Source: Gammaproteobacteria bacterium (GTDB taxonomy: Bacteria; Pseudomonadota; Gammaproteobacteria; Eutrophobiales; Eutrophobiaceae). From it: a stretch of DNA of 64,000 nucleotides. Below the pieces are notes generated by a model that saw only the letters and a program-made list of their open reading frames with translations, ran no database searches and was not told where the DNA came from. The stretch is taken from positions 96,647-160,646 of the forward strand of contig CANKCB010000005.1 of the NCBI GenBank assembly GCA_947480335.1. Direction: 5' to 3'. Below, one piece after another: positions 17,096-29,802 of the stretch. Both the position numbers and the translations under genes were made by a program. How positions within the stretch are numbered: the stretch's first letter is position 1; each line of letters opens with the position of its first letter.

Positions 17096-18166
17096 ATGAA
17101 AAGACTATTCAAGATTACCGTAGTACTCACCAGTCTGCTTGGCATGTGCGGTATGTTGTCTGCACAGGATGCAGCGCCGACCAGTCCAAACTATCCCGAA
17201 TGGGCGTATGCGATTCCAGCGCCAACACCACCGGATGCAAATCCCGCTGCTGCTGCGAAACCCGGTGCAGTCAAGATGCTGTCACTGCCAGGAACCAAAC
17301 TTACATTTACACCTAATAAGGTGCGTGGACGTAGTGAGGATGGATCCGATGTACGAGTTGCTCCGGCAGACTGGTATCCGGAAGATCATCCTGCCATGCC
17401 GAAGATCGTGGCTGAGGGTGATAATTCCCGCAGTATCGTAGCCTGCTCACTTTGCCATTTGCCCAACGGCAAGGGCCGTCCGGAGAATGCGCCTCCAGCA
17501 GGGCAGACGAAGGAATACATCATGATGACCTTGATGGACATGAAAAACGGATTGCGAGAAAGCGCGGATACGCGCAAGGGCAATTCCAAAACCATGAACA
17601 GCTTTGCCAAAGCGATGACGCATGAAGAGATGGAACAATCTGCCGAGTATTTTGCCTCGATGAAATGGACACCCTGGATTTCGGTCAAGGAAACAGATCA
17701 GGTGGCGAAAATGCGCAGCTCAGGTGGCATCTGGGTACCGCTTGAAGGCGCCGAGGCGGGCGTCGAACCGATTGGCATGCGTGTGATCGAAACACCGGTG
17801 AATGTGGAGTATACCGAAAAGATGCGTAACCCCCGTTCGGGTTTCATTGCCTATGTGCCAATGGGTTCAGTGGCGAAAGGTAAGGCGACCGTCACAACCG
17901 GTGACAATGGCAAGACGCTGGCCTGCACGATCTGTCATGGTGCCGATCTGAATGGTGTGGGCAATATACCTGGAATCGCGGCGCGTTCACCCAGCTACAT
18001 TGCGCGACAGCTATTCAATTTCCAGGCCGGAACGCGTAAGGGTGAGATGGCCAATCTGATGCAGCCGGTTGTGGCCAAACTGACGAATGAAGACTTCGTG
18101 AATATCACGGCCTATCTGGCGGGATTGCCTGCTCAGGCGCAGACACCGACATTTAACCAGAAGTAA
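17096..18166 (+). CDS. Exported diheme cytochrome c (c4/c553-like)
   Basis: A 356-residue periplasmic protein with a signal peptide (1-23, ending LSAQ), a Pro/Ala-rich linker, and two class-I-type haem sites, CSLCH at 117-121 and CTICH at 277-281. Between them lies a conserved stretch (MKWTPWISVKETDQ) seen in tandem cytochromes of the c4 type. Such proteins shuttle electrons from periplasmic dehydrogenases to terminal oxidases. The ATG is preceded by a run of eight G residues, an unusually strong ribosome site. An SGNH hydrolase gene follows after 18 bp. Confidence 0.85.
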   Translation: MKRLFKITVVLTSLLGMCGMLSAQDAAPTSPNYPEWAYAIPAPTPPDANPAAAAKPGAVKMLSLPGTKLTFTPNKVRGRSEDGSDVRVAPADWYPEDHPAMPKIVAEGDNSRSIVACSLCHLPNGKGRPENAPPAGQTKEYIMMTLMDMKNGLRESADTRKGNSKTMNSFAKAMTHEEMEQSAEYFASMKWTPWISVKETDQVAKMRSSGGIWVPLEGAEAGVEPIGMRVIETPVNVEYTEKMRNPRSGFIAYVPMGSVAKGKATVTTGDNGKTLACTICHGADLNGVGNIPGIAARSPSYIARQLFNFQAGTRKGEMANLMQPVVAKLTNEDFVNITAYLAGLPAQAQTPTFNQK

Positions 18167-18184
18167 AACGGACCGGAGAATTAG

Positions 18185-18901
18185 ATGTATCCATTAGTTC
18201 TGACCAGGATTAGATGTGGGCTGATTTTTACATTACTTGTTTTCTCCCTGTGCGTTCACGCACAAAGCTTGCCTGATCCAAAACGATTTGAAGATGCAAT
18301 AGTTGCGTTTGAAACAGCAGACAAAACCAGTCCGCCACAGGAAGGTGCTATTGTGTTAACCGGTAGTTCGAGTATTGCGCGCTGGAACAGTCAGGCGCAG
18401 GCGGCACTGGCTCCCCTGACTGTCATTCCGCGTGGCTTTGGCGGCAGCATCATGAATGACCTGTTGTACTATCTGGACCGGGTCGCGCTCAAATACAAAC
18501 CTCGCGCAATCCTGATCTATGAAGGAGACAACGATACGGGTATGGAGACCCCGGTTCCGAACGAACTGGTGTTGCAACAACTGAATCAGATCATTTCGAA
18601 AATTCACGAGACGCTTCCAGTGACCCGCATCTATGTGTTGTCGGTTAAGCCCAGCGTGCTACGCAAACGGGTCTGGCCTGTGGCGCAAGCATTAAGTGCC
18701 GGTTACAAGGCCATTGCTGATCAGGATCCGCTGGTTTATTACGTCGATGTCGCCACACCATTGCTTGCAGCGGATGGCAATGTGATGACAGATATATTCG
18801 TTGAAGACAATCTGCATCTGAATGACAAGGGTAATGCGATCTGGGGTGCGACCATCAAGGCCGCGTTGATGCCAGAGGAAGCGCAGTACGAGAAAAAATA
18901 A
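18185..18901 (+). CDS. Exported SGNH/GDSL-type hydrolase
   Basis: A 238-residue protein with an N-terminal signal segment (about 1-26) and the four SGNH blocks: GSSSI at 60-64 (nucleophile serine), the oxyanion glycine in RGFGGS, the asparagine in YEGDND near 115, and DNLHLND near 216 with the catalytic Asp-His. It should act as an esterase or acyl hydrolase outside the cytoplasm; the substrate is unknown. It is 18 bp downstream of the diheme cytochrome gene and probably shares its transcript. Confidence 0.85.
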   Translation: MYPLVLTRIRCGLIFTLLVFSLCVHAQSLPDPKRFEDAIVAFETADKTSPPQEGAIVLTGSSSIARWNSQAQAALAPLTVIPRGFGGSIMNDLLYYLDRVALKYKPRAILIYEGDNDTGMETPVPNELVLQQLNQIISKIHETLPVTRIYVLSVKPSVLRKRVWPVAQALSAGYKAIADQDPLVYYVDVATPLLAADGNVMTDIFVEDNLHLNDKGNAIWGATIKAALMPEEAQYEKK

Positions 18902-19035
18902 CGGTGAGATTTCCCTGACTACAGCACATCCAGCTGTTGCCTGGAGGGCTAAACTGCGGAGCTGCCAGACACCGTTGGGTTTGTCGGTATGGGTGGTATA
19001 GGAATCAGAGTATGTCTGATTTGCCTGATGAGAGT

Positions 19036-19067
19036 CAGGCAGGAATACTTCCCTGAATTCCTGCCTG
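19036..19067. terminator. 11-bp hairpin between convergent genes
   Basis: CAGGCAGGAAT (19036-19046) pairs perfectly with ATTCCTGCCTG (19057-19067). It lies between the convergent SGNH and outer-membrane-protein genes. No long T-run is present on either side, so termination is probable but not certain. Confidence 0.6.
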
Positions 19068-19090
19068 TTACGACTTACTGAATTAATAAT

Positions 19091-19783
19091 TTAATTTATC
19101 GGGCCCAATGAATATCGGATGCCCAACATGAGCAGGGTGTTATTTTCGCCCGCATTTACTTCCAGATTAATACCCCATTGCGGTGTCATTTCAAACAAGG
19201 CATTGCCGATAAAGGCAAATGAATCGTCTACTTCCAGGTTGTTATAACGAGCCCCACCACTCAACTCTACCCACGTGGCCAGCTGTGATCGCAGTAGCGC
19301 ATCAAGATAGAAGCCATCTGAGGTATCCTTGTTCAGGTCGTTCAGTCCGCCACCATTCTTGCCGCCAAAATTAAAATCACCAAAATCAATGTCTGTATAG
19401 GCGGCGTGTAAAACCAGATCAGTTTGCATAGGGTTTGTTTCGAATACAGGCATGTTCATTCCGGCACCAATGTCGAAACGTTTTATTTTCCGATCTGAAA
19501 CAAACAAGACATCACCGTGGTCTGTAAAGAATGCCTCTGAATCAACTGCAGAGTAGCCACCGAATGCAAAAAAATTGTCAGTAAAGGCAAACGATGCGCG
19601 TCCACCCCATCCATTACCATCATTAAAATCCTCAAGCAGTGTTCCATGTTTATCAAATGGGTCGATACTCAGGTTGATATAGTCCGCTTCCAGATAGGAG
19701 TAAGAAAGATCGTCAGCTGCCATAGTCAATCCAGGCAATGCCAACAGACAGGTACACAATAATATTACGGTTTTATTCGTCAA
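19091..19783 (-). CDS. Outer-membrane beta-barrel protein, unknown function
   Basis: A 230-residue protein with a clear signal peptide (1-22, LPGLTMA-A). The rest alternates aromatic and polar residues in short strands and ends in MLGIRYSLGPIN, as expected of a small eight- to ten-strand barrel of the OmpW/porin-like type. A Gly-rich loop (FNFGGKNGGG) and many Asp residues suggest exposed loops. No specific family signature was recognised. It is convergent with the SGNH gene and divergent from katG. Confidence 0.7.
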   Translation of the reverse strand: MTNKTVILLCTCLLALPGLTMAADDLSYSYLEADYINLSIDPFDKHGTLLEDFNDGNGWGGRASFAFTDNFFAFGGYSAVDSEAFFTDHGDVLFVSDRKIKRFDIGAGMNMPVFETNPMQTDLVLHAAYTDIDFGDFNFGGKNGGGLNDLNKDTSDGFYLDALLRSQLATWVELSGGARYNNLEVDDSFAFIGNALFEMTPQWGINLEVNAGENNTLLMLGIRYSLGPIN

Positions 19784-22330
<2,547 letters not shown>

Positions 22331-22366
22331 TCCACGCTATAGTTCCTGCAAGTAGTACTTATCAAC

Positions 22367-22409
22367 GCCGCAAGCGAGCGACCGGTTATTACGGACGTGC
22401 GCTTGCGGC
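22367..22409 (+). terminator. Hairpin downstream of katG
   Basis: GCCGCAAGCG (22367-22376) pairs with CGCTTGCGGC (22400-22409) across a 23-base loop. It is followed by AATTTCG rather than a T-run, so it is a likely but imperfect terminator. Confidence 0.5.
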
Positions 22410-22455
22410 AATTTCGTGATCAGCAGAAGTGACGGGATCTCCCGTAAGTGTATGG

Positions 22456-22484
22456 TTGACAAAAAGAGAATGATCATTCACTCT
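22456..22484 (+). promoter_or_regulatory. Putative TetR-type operator over the RND operon promoter
   Basis: A consensus -35 hexamer TTGACA (22456-22461) is followed by the perfect palindrome GAATGATCATTC (22468-22479), flanked by AAAGA on the left and CTCTTT on the right, which extends the dyad imperfectly. It lies 40-60 bp before the RND adaptor gene, whose operon ends in a TetR regulator. I infer autoregulation: the repressor would sit in the promoter spacer. The -10 element is not clear. Confidence 0.6.
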
Positions 22485-22519
22485 TTGCGCCCCTTTTAGC
22501 CAGAAAGCCGACTATTCCG

Positions 22520-23695
22520 ATGCGTAAATCTGCCTGTAACCTGCGAATTATTTCCCTGATTTTCACCCTGATTGTTATTTGTGCCTGTAATCAATCCGGT
22601 CCGGCTGGCGCTCCGGCCAAACCTACATCGGCCGCGGTGACCGTGGTCACACTGCAATATTCGTCTCTTACCCTGAATCGTGAATTACCTGGACGCGTCA
22701 CACCCTTTATCGAGGCGGAAGTGCGACCACAGGTAACCGGAATAATAAAGGAGCAGAAGGTAAATGAAGGTGGAGTCGTTCAGGCAGGCCAGGTTTTGTA
22801 TCAACTGGATGATGCCAGATACCGTGCTGACTACAACAGTGCAAAAGCGATGCTGGCCCGTGCCAATGCGGCGCTGGAAGTGTCGCGACTTTCTGCCGAG
22901 CGATCCGCCAAACTGGTCGAGACTGGCACCGTCAGCAAGCAGGACAATGAAAATGCGATTGCACGTTTGCGTCAGGCCCAGGCTGATGTCGGTGTGGCCG
23001 AAGCAGAAGTGGCCAGCAATGCGGTCATTCTGGATTTTGCGCGTATCACCGCTCCCATCAGTGGTCGTATCGGCAAGTCTGCTGTGAACCAGGGTGCATT
23101 GGTGACCAGCAACCAGATGGAACCGTTAGCAACGATACAGCAGATTGATCCGGTGTACGTCGATCTGAACCAGTCGGCCAGTGAATTGATGGAGATACGC
23201 AAACAACTTGAGGCCGGCACACTCAGCAACACAGATGACATACCGGTCAGTATATTGCTTGAAGATAATTCCGCATATCAACACACCGGCAAGCTGAAGT
23301 TTTCCGAAGTCACTGTGGACCCGACTACAGGAAGTTTCATGTTACGCATTGAAGTCCCAAATCCGGAAAATGTGTTGTTACCGGGCATGTATGTCCGTGC
23401 CGAGCTGAGTTCTGGTAAACGCGAGCAAGCGGTTCTGGTGCCACAGCAAGGTATCAGTCGCGATCCGAAAGGCAATGCCATTGCACTGGTAGTTGGTAAG
23501 GACAACAAGGCTGAGTTACGTCCGGTGCAGATCAGTCGAGCTATCGGCGATCAGTGGCTGGTTGAAAGTGGTCTGGCCGCTGGAGATAAGGTCATCGTCG
23601 AAGGATTGCAGAAAGTGCAGCCGGGTATGGATTTACAGGTGACAGAATTGGCTGATGATCAACCTGCCGCCACCAGTAACCAGCCGGTCCGTTAG
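22520..23695 (+). CDS. RND efflux periplasmic adaptor (MexA/AcrA family), lipoprotein
   Basis: A 391-residue membrane-fusion protein. The N-terminus is a lipoprotein signal with cysteines at 21 and 23. The order is then the first lipoyl half ([19 protein letters not shown]), an alpha-hairpin (about 100-165), the second lipoyl half ([20 protein letters not shown]), a beta-barrel ([10 protein letters not shown]) and the membrane-proximal domain ([16 protein letters not shown]). It links the inner-membrane pump to an outer-membrane channel. It is followed 11 bp later by the pump gene; no outer-membrane factor gene is in the operon, so a TolC supplied elsewhere is likely. Confidence 0.94.
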   Translation: MRKSACNLRIISLIFTLIVICACNQSGPAGAPAKPTSAAVTVVTLQYSSLTLNRELPGRVTPFIEAEVRPQVTGIIKEQKVNEGGVVQAGQVLYQLDDARYRADYNSAKAMLARANAALEVSRLSAERSAKLVETGTVSKQDNENAIARLRQAQADVGVAEAEVASNAVILDFARITAPISGRIGKSAVNQGALVTSNQMEPLATIQQIDPVYVDLNQSASELMEIRKQLEAGTLSNTDDIPVSILLEDNSAYQHTGKLKFSEVTVDPTTGSFMLRIEVPNPENVLLPGMYVRAELSSGKREQAVLVPQQGISRDPKGNAIALVVGKDNKAELRPVQISRAIGDQWLVESGLAAGDKVIVEGLQKVQPGMDLQVTELADDQPAATSNQPVR

Positions 23696-23706
23696 GGCAT
23701 TTTCTT

Positions 23707-26700
23707 ATGGCACAATTTTTTATTGATCGACCGATCTTCGCCTGGGTGATTGCAATCATTATTATGTTGTCCGGTGCGCTGGCGATTACACAGTTACCGG
23801 TATCAATGTATCCGCTGATTGCGCCACCAACAGTAGTTATCAACGCTGTTTATCCGGGTGCCTCGGCCCAGGTAGTGGAAGATTCAGTTACGCAGGTGAT
23901 TGAGGAAAGTATGAAAGGTCTGGACGGACTGTTGTACATGTCTTCGACCAGTGAATCGACCGGCGGCGCGATGATTACACTGACCTTTGATAATAATGTT
24001 GACCCGGACATAGGCCAGGTACAGGTACAAAATAAGTTGCAGTTGGCCATGCCGCTGTTGCCACAGGAAGTGCAACGTCAGGGTGTCAATGTCAGCAAGG
24101 CCACGACCGGCTTTTTGATGGTGATTGGATTTGTGTCCGAGGACGGGCGTATGACCAAGGATGATATTGCCGATTATATTGCTACCAATCTGGTCGATCC
24201 GCTCAGTCGTGTGCCGGGCGTGGGTAACCTGACAGTGTTCGGAGCGAAATATGCGATGCGTATCTGGCTGGATCCGAACAAGCTGGATACCTATCGTCTC
24301 GCTGTGAATGATGTCGTCTCAGCACTGCAGGCACAAAACCAGCAGGTTGCACTGGGACAGCTCGGAGGTACTCCGTCCATTGCGGGACAACAATTGAATG
24401 CAACCATTACGGCACAAAGTCGTATGCAAACGCCGGAAGAATTTCGCAATATCGTTATACGCAGTAACCGTGATGGCTCGGCACTGAAGCTGGGTGATAT
24501 TGCCCGGATCGAACTGGGCGCGGAAAATTATGGCTTTATTGCCAGATACAATCGTAATACCGCGAGTGGTCTTGCAATCAGGATGGCTACCGGTGCGAAT
24601 GCACTGGATACAACGGCGGGTATCGAAGCAAAACTGTCAGAGCTGCAACCCTTCTTCCCTCGTGGATTGAAAGCCGTGGTGCCATTTGAAACCACACCGT
24701 TTGTGAAACTGGCCATCAAGAATGTGATTACCACCTTGCTCGAAGCAATTGGTCTGGTGTTTCTGGTCATGTATCTGTTTTTGCAAAATTTTCGTGCCAC
24801 CTTGATCCCGACTATCGCGGTTCCGGTCGTGTTGCTGGGTACGATGGGTGTGCTGGCCGTACTCGGCTTTTCAGTCAATATGCTGACCATGTTTGCAATG
24901 GTATTGGCCATCGGTCTGCTGGTGGATGATGCTATCGTGGTTGTTGAAAACGTTGAGCGCGTGATGAACGAGGAAGGATTGTCGCCGATAGAAGCGACTC
25001 GCAAGTCGATGCGTCAGATTACCAGTGCACTGGTTGCAATCGGTATCGTACTTGCAGCGGTGTTTGTGCCCATGGCATTTCTCGGCGGGGCAACCGGCGT
25101 AATTTACCGTCAGTTCTCGGCAACCATCGTATCGGCAATGGCCTTGTCGGTATTGATAGCGCTGATATTAACCCCGGCCATGTGTGCGACTTTGTTAAAG
25201 CCGGCGCACAAGGGTGGGCATAATGGCAACAGGTTTTTTAACTGGTTTAATCGCAACTATGATCGTAGCAGCAGTCGTTATCGTGACGTGGTGCGAGGCA
25301 TGTTGTCACGCAGTAAACGTTTTGTATTGCTGTTTGTCTTGCTGGTGGTGTTGATGGGTGTGTTGTTCCTGCGCTTGCCCGGTTCATTCTTGCCACAGGA
25401 AGATCAGGGTATTCTGTTTTCGATGGTGCAAACACCCTCCGGGGCTACTCAGGAACGCACCATGAAATCCATCTATCAACTGGAAAACCATTTTCTTGAT
25501 AATGAAAAGGATGCGGTTGAGTCCGTGTTTTCTGTGCAAGGTTTCAGCTTTGGCGGTAGTGGTCAGAACAACGGTCTGGCATTTATCAAGCTGAAAGATT
25601 GGAGTGAACGCCAGACTCCGGCATTATCGATCAATGCCATTACCGGTCGTGCGTTTGTCGCGCTTGGAAAAATCAAGGATGCGATGGTCTTTGCCTTTGC
25701 CCAGGCGGCAATTCCTGAACTGGGTAATGCTGGCGGCTTTGTATTTTATCTGATGGACAATGCCGGACAAGGTCATGAAGCGTTGTTGCAGGCACGTAAT
25801 AAATTTCTCGGTAGCGCCAGACAGAGTCCATTACTAAAGAACGTGCGTCCGAATGGTCAGGAAGATGCGCCTGTATTCCGTGTCGATGTGGATACTGAAA
25901 AAGCCAGTGCACTTGGTTTATCCATTGCCGAAATCAACAACACGCTGGCTACCGCCTGGGGTGGTCGGTATGTAGATGACTTTATTGATCGTGGCCGCGT
26001 CAAGCGTGTGTACGTGCAAGCTGATGCGCCGTTTCGCATGAACCCGGAAGATTTCACTCTCTGGACGATACGTAATAATCAGGGACGCATGGTACCGTTT
26101 AGTTCCATCGCCCATTCACGTTGGGAATTTGGTTCACCGCGTCTGGAACGCTATAACGGTGTACCGGCGATGCAGATCAACGGAGAGGCGGCCACCGGGA
26201 TCAGTTCCGGAGATGCGATGCGCGAAGTCGAACGACTGGTGGCAGAGTCCGGAGAGGGAATCGGTCTGGAGTGGACTGGATTATCCTATCAGGAGCGCCA
26301 GGCCGGTGCCCAGACACCGATTCTTTACACCTTGTCATTATTAATTGTATTCCTGTGTCTGGCCGCCTTGTATGAAAGCTGGTCTATTCCTACGGCGGTT
26401 ATGATGATTGCACCTTTGGGCATACTTGGTATCGTGATTGCCTCGACCATTCGTGGTCTGGAGCGTGATGTGTATTTTCAGGTGGCCATGCTGACCACCG
26501 TGGGTCTGACCAGCAAGAATGCGATCATGATCGTTTCGTTTGCTTCTGATTATCTGCAGCAGGGGATGGAGCTGGTAGAGGCCACCATGCAGGCTGTGCG
26601 TGATCGCTTGCGACCGATACTGATGACCTCACTCGCCTTTGGTATGGGGGTATTGCCGCTGGCGTTGGCCAATGGTGCCGGTTCCGGTGCGCAGCGTGCC

Positions 26701-26823
26701 ATTGGTACCGGCGTGCTTGGAGGTATGATTGTGGGTGCCTTACTGGGACTGTTTTTTACTCCATTGTTCTTTGTGGTGATCAAACGCCTGTTTGGTGTAC
26801 GTAAAGCGCGAGCACTTTCGTGA
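23707..26823 (+). CDS. RND multidrug efflux pump subunit (HAE1/MexB-AcrB family)
   Basis: A 1038-residue inner-membrane pump with the usual twelve helices and two large periplasmic loops. It starts [17 protein letters not shown], typical of the HAE1 group. The proton-relay residues are visible: the aspartate pair in [19 protein letters not shown] (helix 4) and the lysine in [14 protein letters not shown] (helix 10). Such pumps export drugs, dyes and detergents in a trimer with adaptor and TolC. The stop overlaps the GTG of the TetR gene, placing regulator and pump in one transcript. The exact substrate cannot be predicted. Confidence 0.95.
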   Translation: MAQFFIDRPIFAWVIAIIIMLSGALAITQLPVSMYPLIAPPTVVINAVYPGASAQVVEDSVTQVIEESMKGLDGLLYMSSTSESTGGAMITLTFDNNVDPDIGQVQVQNKLQLAMPLLPQEVQRQGVNVSKATTGFLMVIGFVSEDGRMTKDDIADYIATNLVDPLSRVPGVGNLTVFGAKYAMRIWLDPNKLDTYRLAVNDVVSALQAQNQQVALGQLGGTPSIAGQQLNATITAQSRMQTPEEFRNIVIRSNRDGSALKLGDIARIELGAENYGFIARYNRNTASGLAIRMATGANALDTTAGIEAKLSELQPFFPRGLKAVVPFETTPFVKLAIKNVITTLLEAIGLVFLVMYLFLQNFRATLIPTIAVPVVLLGTMGVLAVLGFSVNMLTMFAMVLAIGLLVDDAIVVVENVERVMNEEGLSPIEATRKSMRQITSALVAIGIVLAAVFVPMAFLGGATGVIYRQFSATIVSAMALSVLIALILTPAMCATLLKPAHKGGHNGNRFFNWFNRNYDRSSSRYRDVVRGMLSRSKRFVLLFVLLVVLMGVLFLRLPGSFLPQEDQGILFSMVQTPSGATQERTMKSIYQLENHFLDNEKDAVESVFSVQGFSFGGSGQNNGLAFIKLKDWSERQTPALSINAITGRAFVALGKIKDAMVFAFAQAAIPELGNAGGFVFYLMDNAGQGHEALLQARNKFLGSARQSPLLKNVRPNGQEDAPVFRVDVDTEKASALGLSIAEINNTLATAWGGRYVDDFIDRGRVKRVYVQADAPFRMNPEDFTLWTIRNNQGRMVPFSSIAHSRWEFGSPRLERYNGVPAMQINGEAATGISSGDAMREVERLVAESGEGIGLEWTGLSYQERQAGAQTPILYTLSLLIVFLCLAALYESWSIPTAVMMIAPLGILGIVIASTIRGLERDVYFQVAMLTTVGLTSKNAIMIVSFASDYLQQGMELVEATMQAVRDRLRPILMTSLAFGMGVLPLALANGAGSGAQRAIGTGVLGGMIVGALLGLFFTPLFFVVIKRLFGVRKARALS

Positions 26824-27458
26824 GTTCAGTCATAATGCAACAGACTACAGAACAGGAAGCAATAACGCGCCCGGTATCTGGCAAGGCACAAATCCGCGTT
26901 CAGACTCAACGTGAACGTATCCTGAGTGCTGCCCAGAAATGTTTTATCGAAGATGGATTTCATGCAGCCAGCATGGCCAGCATTGCCGCGACGGCAGCAA
27001 TGAGTCCAGGATTGATTTACCGGTATTTCAATAGCAAGAATGAAATCATCATTGCCATAATTGAGAGGCAATTGATTTGTTTGCGTACCGAGATTGCCAT
27101 GCTGGATGATACAGTCAATCTGGCGGAGCGATTGACGACGCGTTATGGCAACTGTGGTACCGGACTGACGCCTGGCCTGAGTCCGGCATTAGTGCTGGAA
27201 ATGTCTGCCGAGGCCACACGTGATCCGGATATTGCAGCCGCGGTTGCCGCATTTGATTCGACCCTGCGTACCGATATCAGTTCCTGGCTGGACAGGCTTA
27301 ACCGGGGCAAAATCACAACCAATACAGATAGTCGGGCGTTTATCCTGCAATGCCTGATCGATGGTTTAAAGGTAAGACAGACCCGTGAACCGCACATTGA
27401 TCGGGGCTTGTTAAGGACCGCACTGAATGAGATCCTGCCGTTATTGACTAGACCCTGA
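26820..27458 (+). CDS. TetR-family transcriptional regulator of the efflux operon
   Basis: A 212-residue regulator with a TetR helix-turn-helix at about residues 30-75 ([20 protein letters not shown], then [20 protein letters not shown]) and a variable ligand-binding C-terminus. It begins at a GTG overlapping the pump stop codon; an ATG at 26835 is an alternative. Being the last gene of the efflux operon, it most likely represses it through the palindrome at 22468-22479. Inducers are unknown. Confidence 0.9.
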   Translation: MSSVIMQQTTEQEAITRPVSGKAQIRVQTQRERILSAAQKCFIEDGFHAASMASIAATAAMSPGLIYRYFNSKNEIIIAIIERQLICLRTEIAMLDDTVNLAERLTTRYGNCGTGLTPGLSPALVLEMSAEATRDPDIAAAVAAFDSTLRTDISSWLDRLNRGKITTNTDSRAFILQCLIDGLKVRQTREPHIDRGLLRTALNEILPLLTRP

Positions 27459-27490
27459 ACGGGGCGAAATTTTGTACAGGAGGGAATGAG

Positions 27491-28068
27491 ATGGGAAAAA
27501 ACAGACTCGAAGCATTCAGCGACGGCGTGATTGCCATCATCATTACCATTATGGTGCTGGAACTGAAAGTGCCTCATGGTGAGAATCTGGAGACCTTATC
27601 GCCCTTAGTTCCGGTTTTTCTCAGCTATGTGTTGAGTTTTGTCTATGTTGGTATTTACTGGAACAACCATCACCATATGCTGCATACCTGTAACAAGGTT
27701 ACAGGACCTATCTTATGGGCGAATATGCATCTGTTGTTCTGGTTGTCGATCATGCCGTTTGCAACCGGCTGGATGGGTGAGAACCATTTTGCAGCTATTC
27801 CTTCTGCACTGTACGGATTCATTCTTTTTATGTCAGCAATGGCCTACTGGACCCTTCAATAAATGATCATTGCTTCACAGGGCATGGATTCACTGCTGAA
27901 AAAAGCTGTCGGGAGTGACTGGAAAGGAAAATTATCGCCGGTTATATATATATCAGTGCGATGGTGCTGGCATTCTGGTCGCAATGGATCTCCATGGCTT
28001 TATATGTACTGGCCGCGCTGATCTGGCTGGTGCCAGACAAACGGATTGAGCAGGCGTTATCAAATTGA
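27491..28068 (+). pseudogene. Broken TMEM175/DUF1211-type potassium channel gene
   Basis: The first 123 codons encode a DUF1211/TMEM175 protein: KNRLEAFSDGVIAIIITIMV with the FSD filter-helix motif, then VGIYWNNHHHML, LLFWLSIMPFATGWMG and AYWTLQ. A TAA at 27860-27862 interrupts the frame, but family-like sequence continues in the same frame (MIIASQG..., GSDWKGKLSPV). A second shift occurs at a (TA)5 tract near 27941-27953, after which ISAMVLAFWSQW and IWLVPDKRIEQAL complete the usual C-terminus to TGA 28066-28068. Two separate lesions make a functional channel unlikely, unless the N-terminal part (four helices) acts alone. Confidence 0.8.
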
Positions 28069-28082
28069 ATGCCAATGACTGA

Positions 28083-28703
28083 TCAGAGAGAGGTCAGTGC
28101 TGTTTGACGATTCGCTGGTACGGATAGAACCTTGATATTATTAATATAAAAATTGCAGTGTTTGGCGAGTATGGTTTTTGCCCTGGATTCCTGTCTAGAG
28201 TCATTGATCCTGACAAAAAGTACCAGATTGCCAGCGTTGACATGTTCCTCGAGATATTCAGCATCGCTCTGGTGCAGGATCATGCCAATTACCGCACCAA
28301 CCGCACCAACCGCACCGACTGCAATTACTCCGGCCGATGCAACCATCGCTGCCCCACCCAGAATCCCGGCGCTTAACACCGCGCCGCCAGCCAGTGTGCT
28401 AGCACCGAGAAAGTACAATTGTCCTGTCAAGGCATGAACAGTGTCACCAATTGAATCCTTATGTACAAATGCTGTATTCGGGGCGTTTGCCGATCCCATA
28501 TATTTGTTGGTTGAGACATACATGTCTCCCAGTTTCTGTTGAACCGAATATTCACCTGCCAGCAGACCAAATGCAGATCGCTTAAACCCGGCTTCTATAA
28601 GGTCATCGATAGCCAGCTGCAAATCATCTTTGCCCAGAAAAATGTCTACGGCTTCCCTTATCATCACTACTTCATTTGGGGTCGTCACTGTGGCTGTTTG
28701 CAT
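28083..28703 (-). CDS. Membrane protein with glycine-zipper segment, unknown function
   Basis: A 206-residue protein. Residues 1-70 are soluble and acidic, with a pattern (LGKDDLQLAIDDLIEAGFKR) seen in general-stress and DUF1269-type proteins that sense or bind through an alpha/beta domain. Residues 95-145 form one or two Gly/Ala-rich membrane helices (GAVGAVGAVIG), reminiscent of glycine-zipper proteins. The C-terminus returns to a soluble fold. GGAG precedes the ATG. The Gly-Ala-Val repeat is mirrored in the DNA as three near-perfect 9-bp units around 28292-28318. No firm family could be named. Confidence 0.6.
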   Translation of the reverse strand: MQTATVTTPNEVVMIREAVDIFLGKDDLQLAIDDLIEAGFKRSAFGLLAGEYSVQQKLGDMYVSTNKYMGSANAPNTAFVHKDSIGDTVHALTGQLYFLGASTLAGGAVLSAGILGGAAMVASAGVIAVGAVGAVGAVIGMILHQSDAEYLEEHVNAGNLVLFVRINDSRQESRAKTILAKHCNFYINNIKVLSVPANRQTALTSL

Positions 28704-28842
28704 CTGTATATCTCCGAATTTGTATCTGACTGGTGTATACAGTATGCCATCTACGCTTGGTCGGGAGTGTTCGACAACGCACGCAGCCGTGCTGATTTAT
28801 CAGGACAGGGAGATAAAGTTCTGTCCCAGTAGGGCCCGCGGT

Positions 28843-29277
28843 TTAAAGGTGTGACAGTGTCCAGCGTACGATTTCAGAAGCCTGCATTGCGCCTGCCTGA
28901 CGTGCCACTTCCTTGCCGTTCTTGAACAAGGCCAGTGTTGGAATACTGCGGATATTGAAACGTGATCCCAGATTCGGTTCAGCTTCGGTATCCACCTTGG
29001 CCAGACGCACTTGTGGTTCCAGTTCAGTTGCGGCCTTCAGAAAAAAGGGTGCCATCATCTTGCAAGGGCCACACCAGGGAGCCCAGAAGTCCACCAGCAC
29101 TGGAATATCGCTATTGTTAATGTGTGTATCAAAACTGGTGCTGTTCAGTTCCACAGGGTGGGCGTTGTACAGTAATTGGTGACATTTACCGCATTTCGGA
29201 AGCGCAGCCAGTTTGTCTGCCGGAATACGGTTGACCGCATGACACTGTGTACAGACTACATGTAATGATTCGTTCAT
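28843..29277 (-). CDS. trxC: Thioredoxin 2 (zinc-binding)
   Basis: A 144-residue thioredoxin with an N-terminal zinc ribbon (C9, C12, C29, C32 in CTQCH and CGKCH) and the active site WCGPC at 68-72. TrxC reduces protein disulfides in the cytoplasm and is associated with oxidative stress. The open frame extends to 29394, but the ATG at 29277 has AGGGGG upstream and gives the standard N-terminus MNESLHVVCTQCH. It diverges from a cupin gene. Confidence 0.95.
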   Translation of the reverse strand: MNESLHVVCTQCHAVNRIPADKLAALPKCGKCHQLLYNAHPVELNSTSFDTHINNSDIPVLVDFWAPWCGPCKMMAPFFLKAATELEPQVRLAKVDTEAEPNLGSRFNIRSIPTLALFKNGKEVARQAGAMQASEIVRWTLSHL

Positions 29278-29385
29278 GTTTGACCCCCTGATCGATAATG
29301 GCGCTATTATACGCTTGCAGAAATCAGGGGACAGCCTGTGTTTTTCAGAACAGAATAGGGCATGCATAACTGGAGGGAGCGCATC

Positions 29386-29802
29386 ATGCAACATTTCTTA
29401 CGACAGGCCATCATCGGAAGTTTTTATCTTGCCACCTTGCTGGTATTCTCGGTCAGTGCACAGCAGACCTATAGTCAGGAAGGTATGGAGCGCACGATTT
29501 TAAATCAGGCAGATCTGGCCGGAGCACCGGGCATGGAAGTGATCAGCAGTATGCTGGTTGTGCAACCAGGCACGACCTTACCGGTACATTTTCATAATGG
29601 AATTGAAGCCGGTCGCGTGATTGAAGGTGGCATGATCCAGATGCCGGGCAAGGAGCCGATTATGCTGGAGTCTGGCTCACCGATATTCAATTTGCGCGAT
29701 GTTATGCACGGTGGCTGGAAATCAGTGGGTGACAAACCTATCGTCCTCTATACCGTTCATATTGTCGACAAGGGCAAACCTTTGCTTGATGGAATCAAAT
29801 AG
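29386..29802 (+). CDS. Exported cupin-domain protein
   Basis: A 138-residue protein with a signal peptide (1-25, SVSAQ) and a single small cupin barrel: motif 1 around GTTLPVHFHNGIEAGRVIEG and a shorter second motif with D and H (LRDVMHGGWKS). Histidines H-x-H and E/H positions could bind a metal. Substrate unknown. I chose the ATG at 29386 because GGAGGG precedes it; an ATG at 29362 is possible. Its TAG overlaps the GTG of the next gene. Confidence 0.8.
   Translation: MQHFLRQAIIGSFYLATLLVFSVSAQQTYSQEGMERTILNQADLAGAPGMEVISSMLVVQPGTTLPVHFHNGIEAGRVIEGGMIQMPGKEPIMLESGSPIFNLRDVMHGGWKSVGDKPIVLYTVHIVDKGKPLLDGIK

Noticed and set aside
28292..28318. 9-bp tandem repeat inside the glycine-zipper gene as a contingency repeat
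   Set aside because: The unit is a multiple of three and encodes the Gly-Ala-Val helix, so length change would not shift the frame; it is probably only codon repetition.
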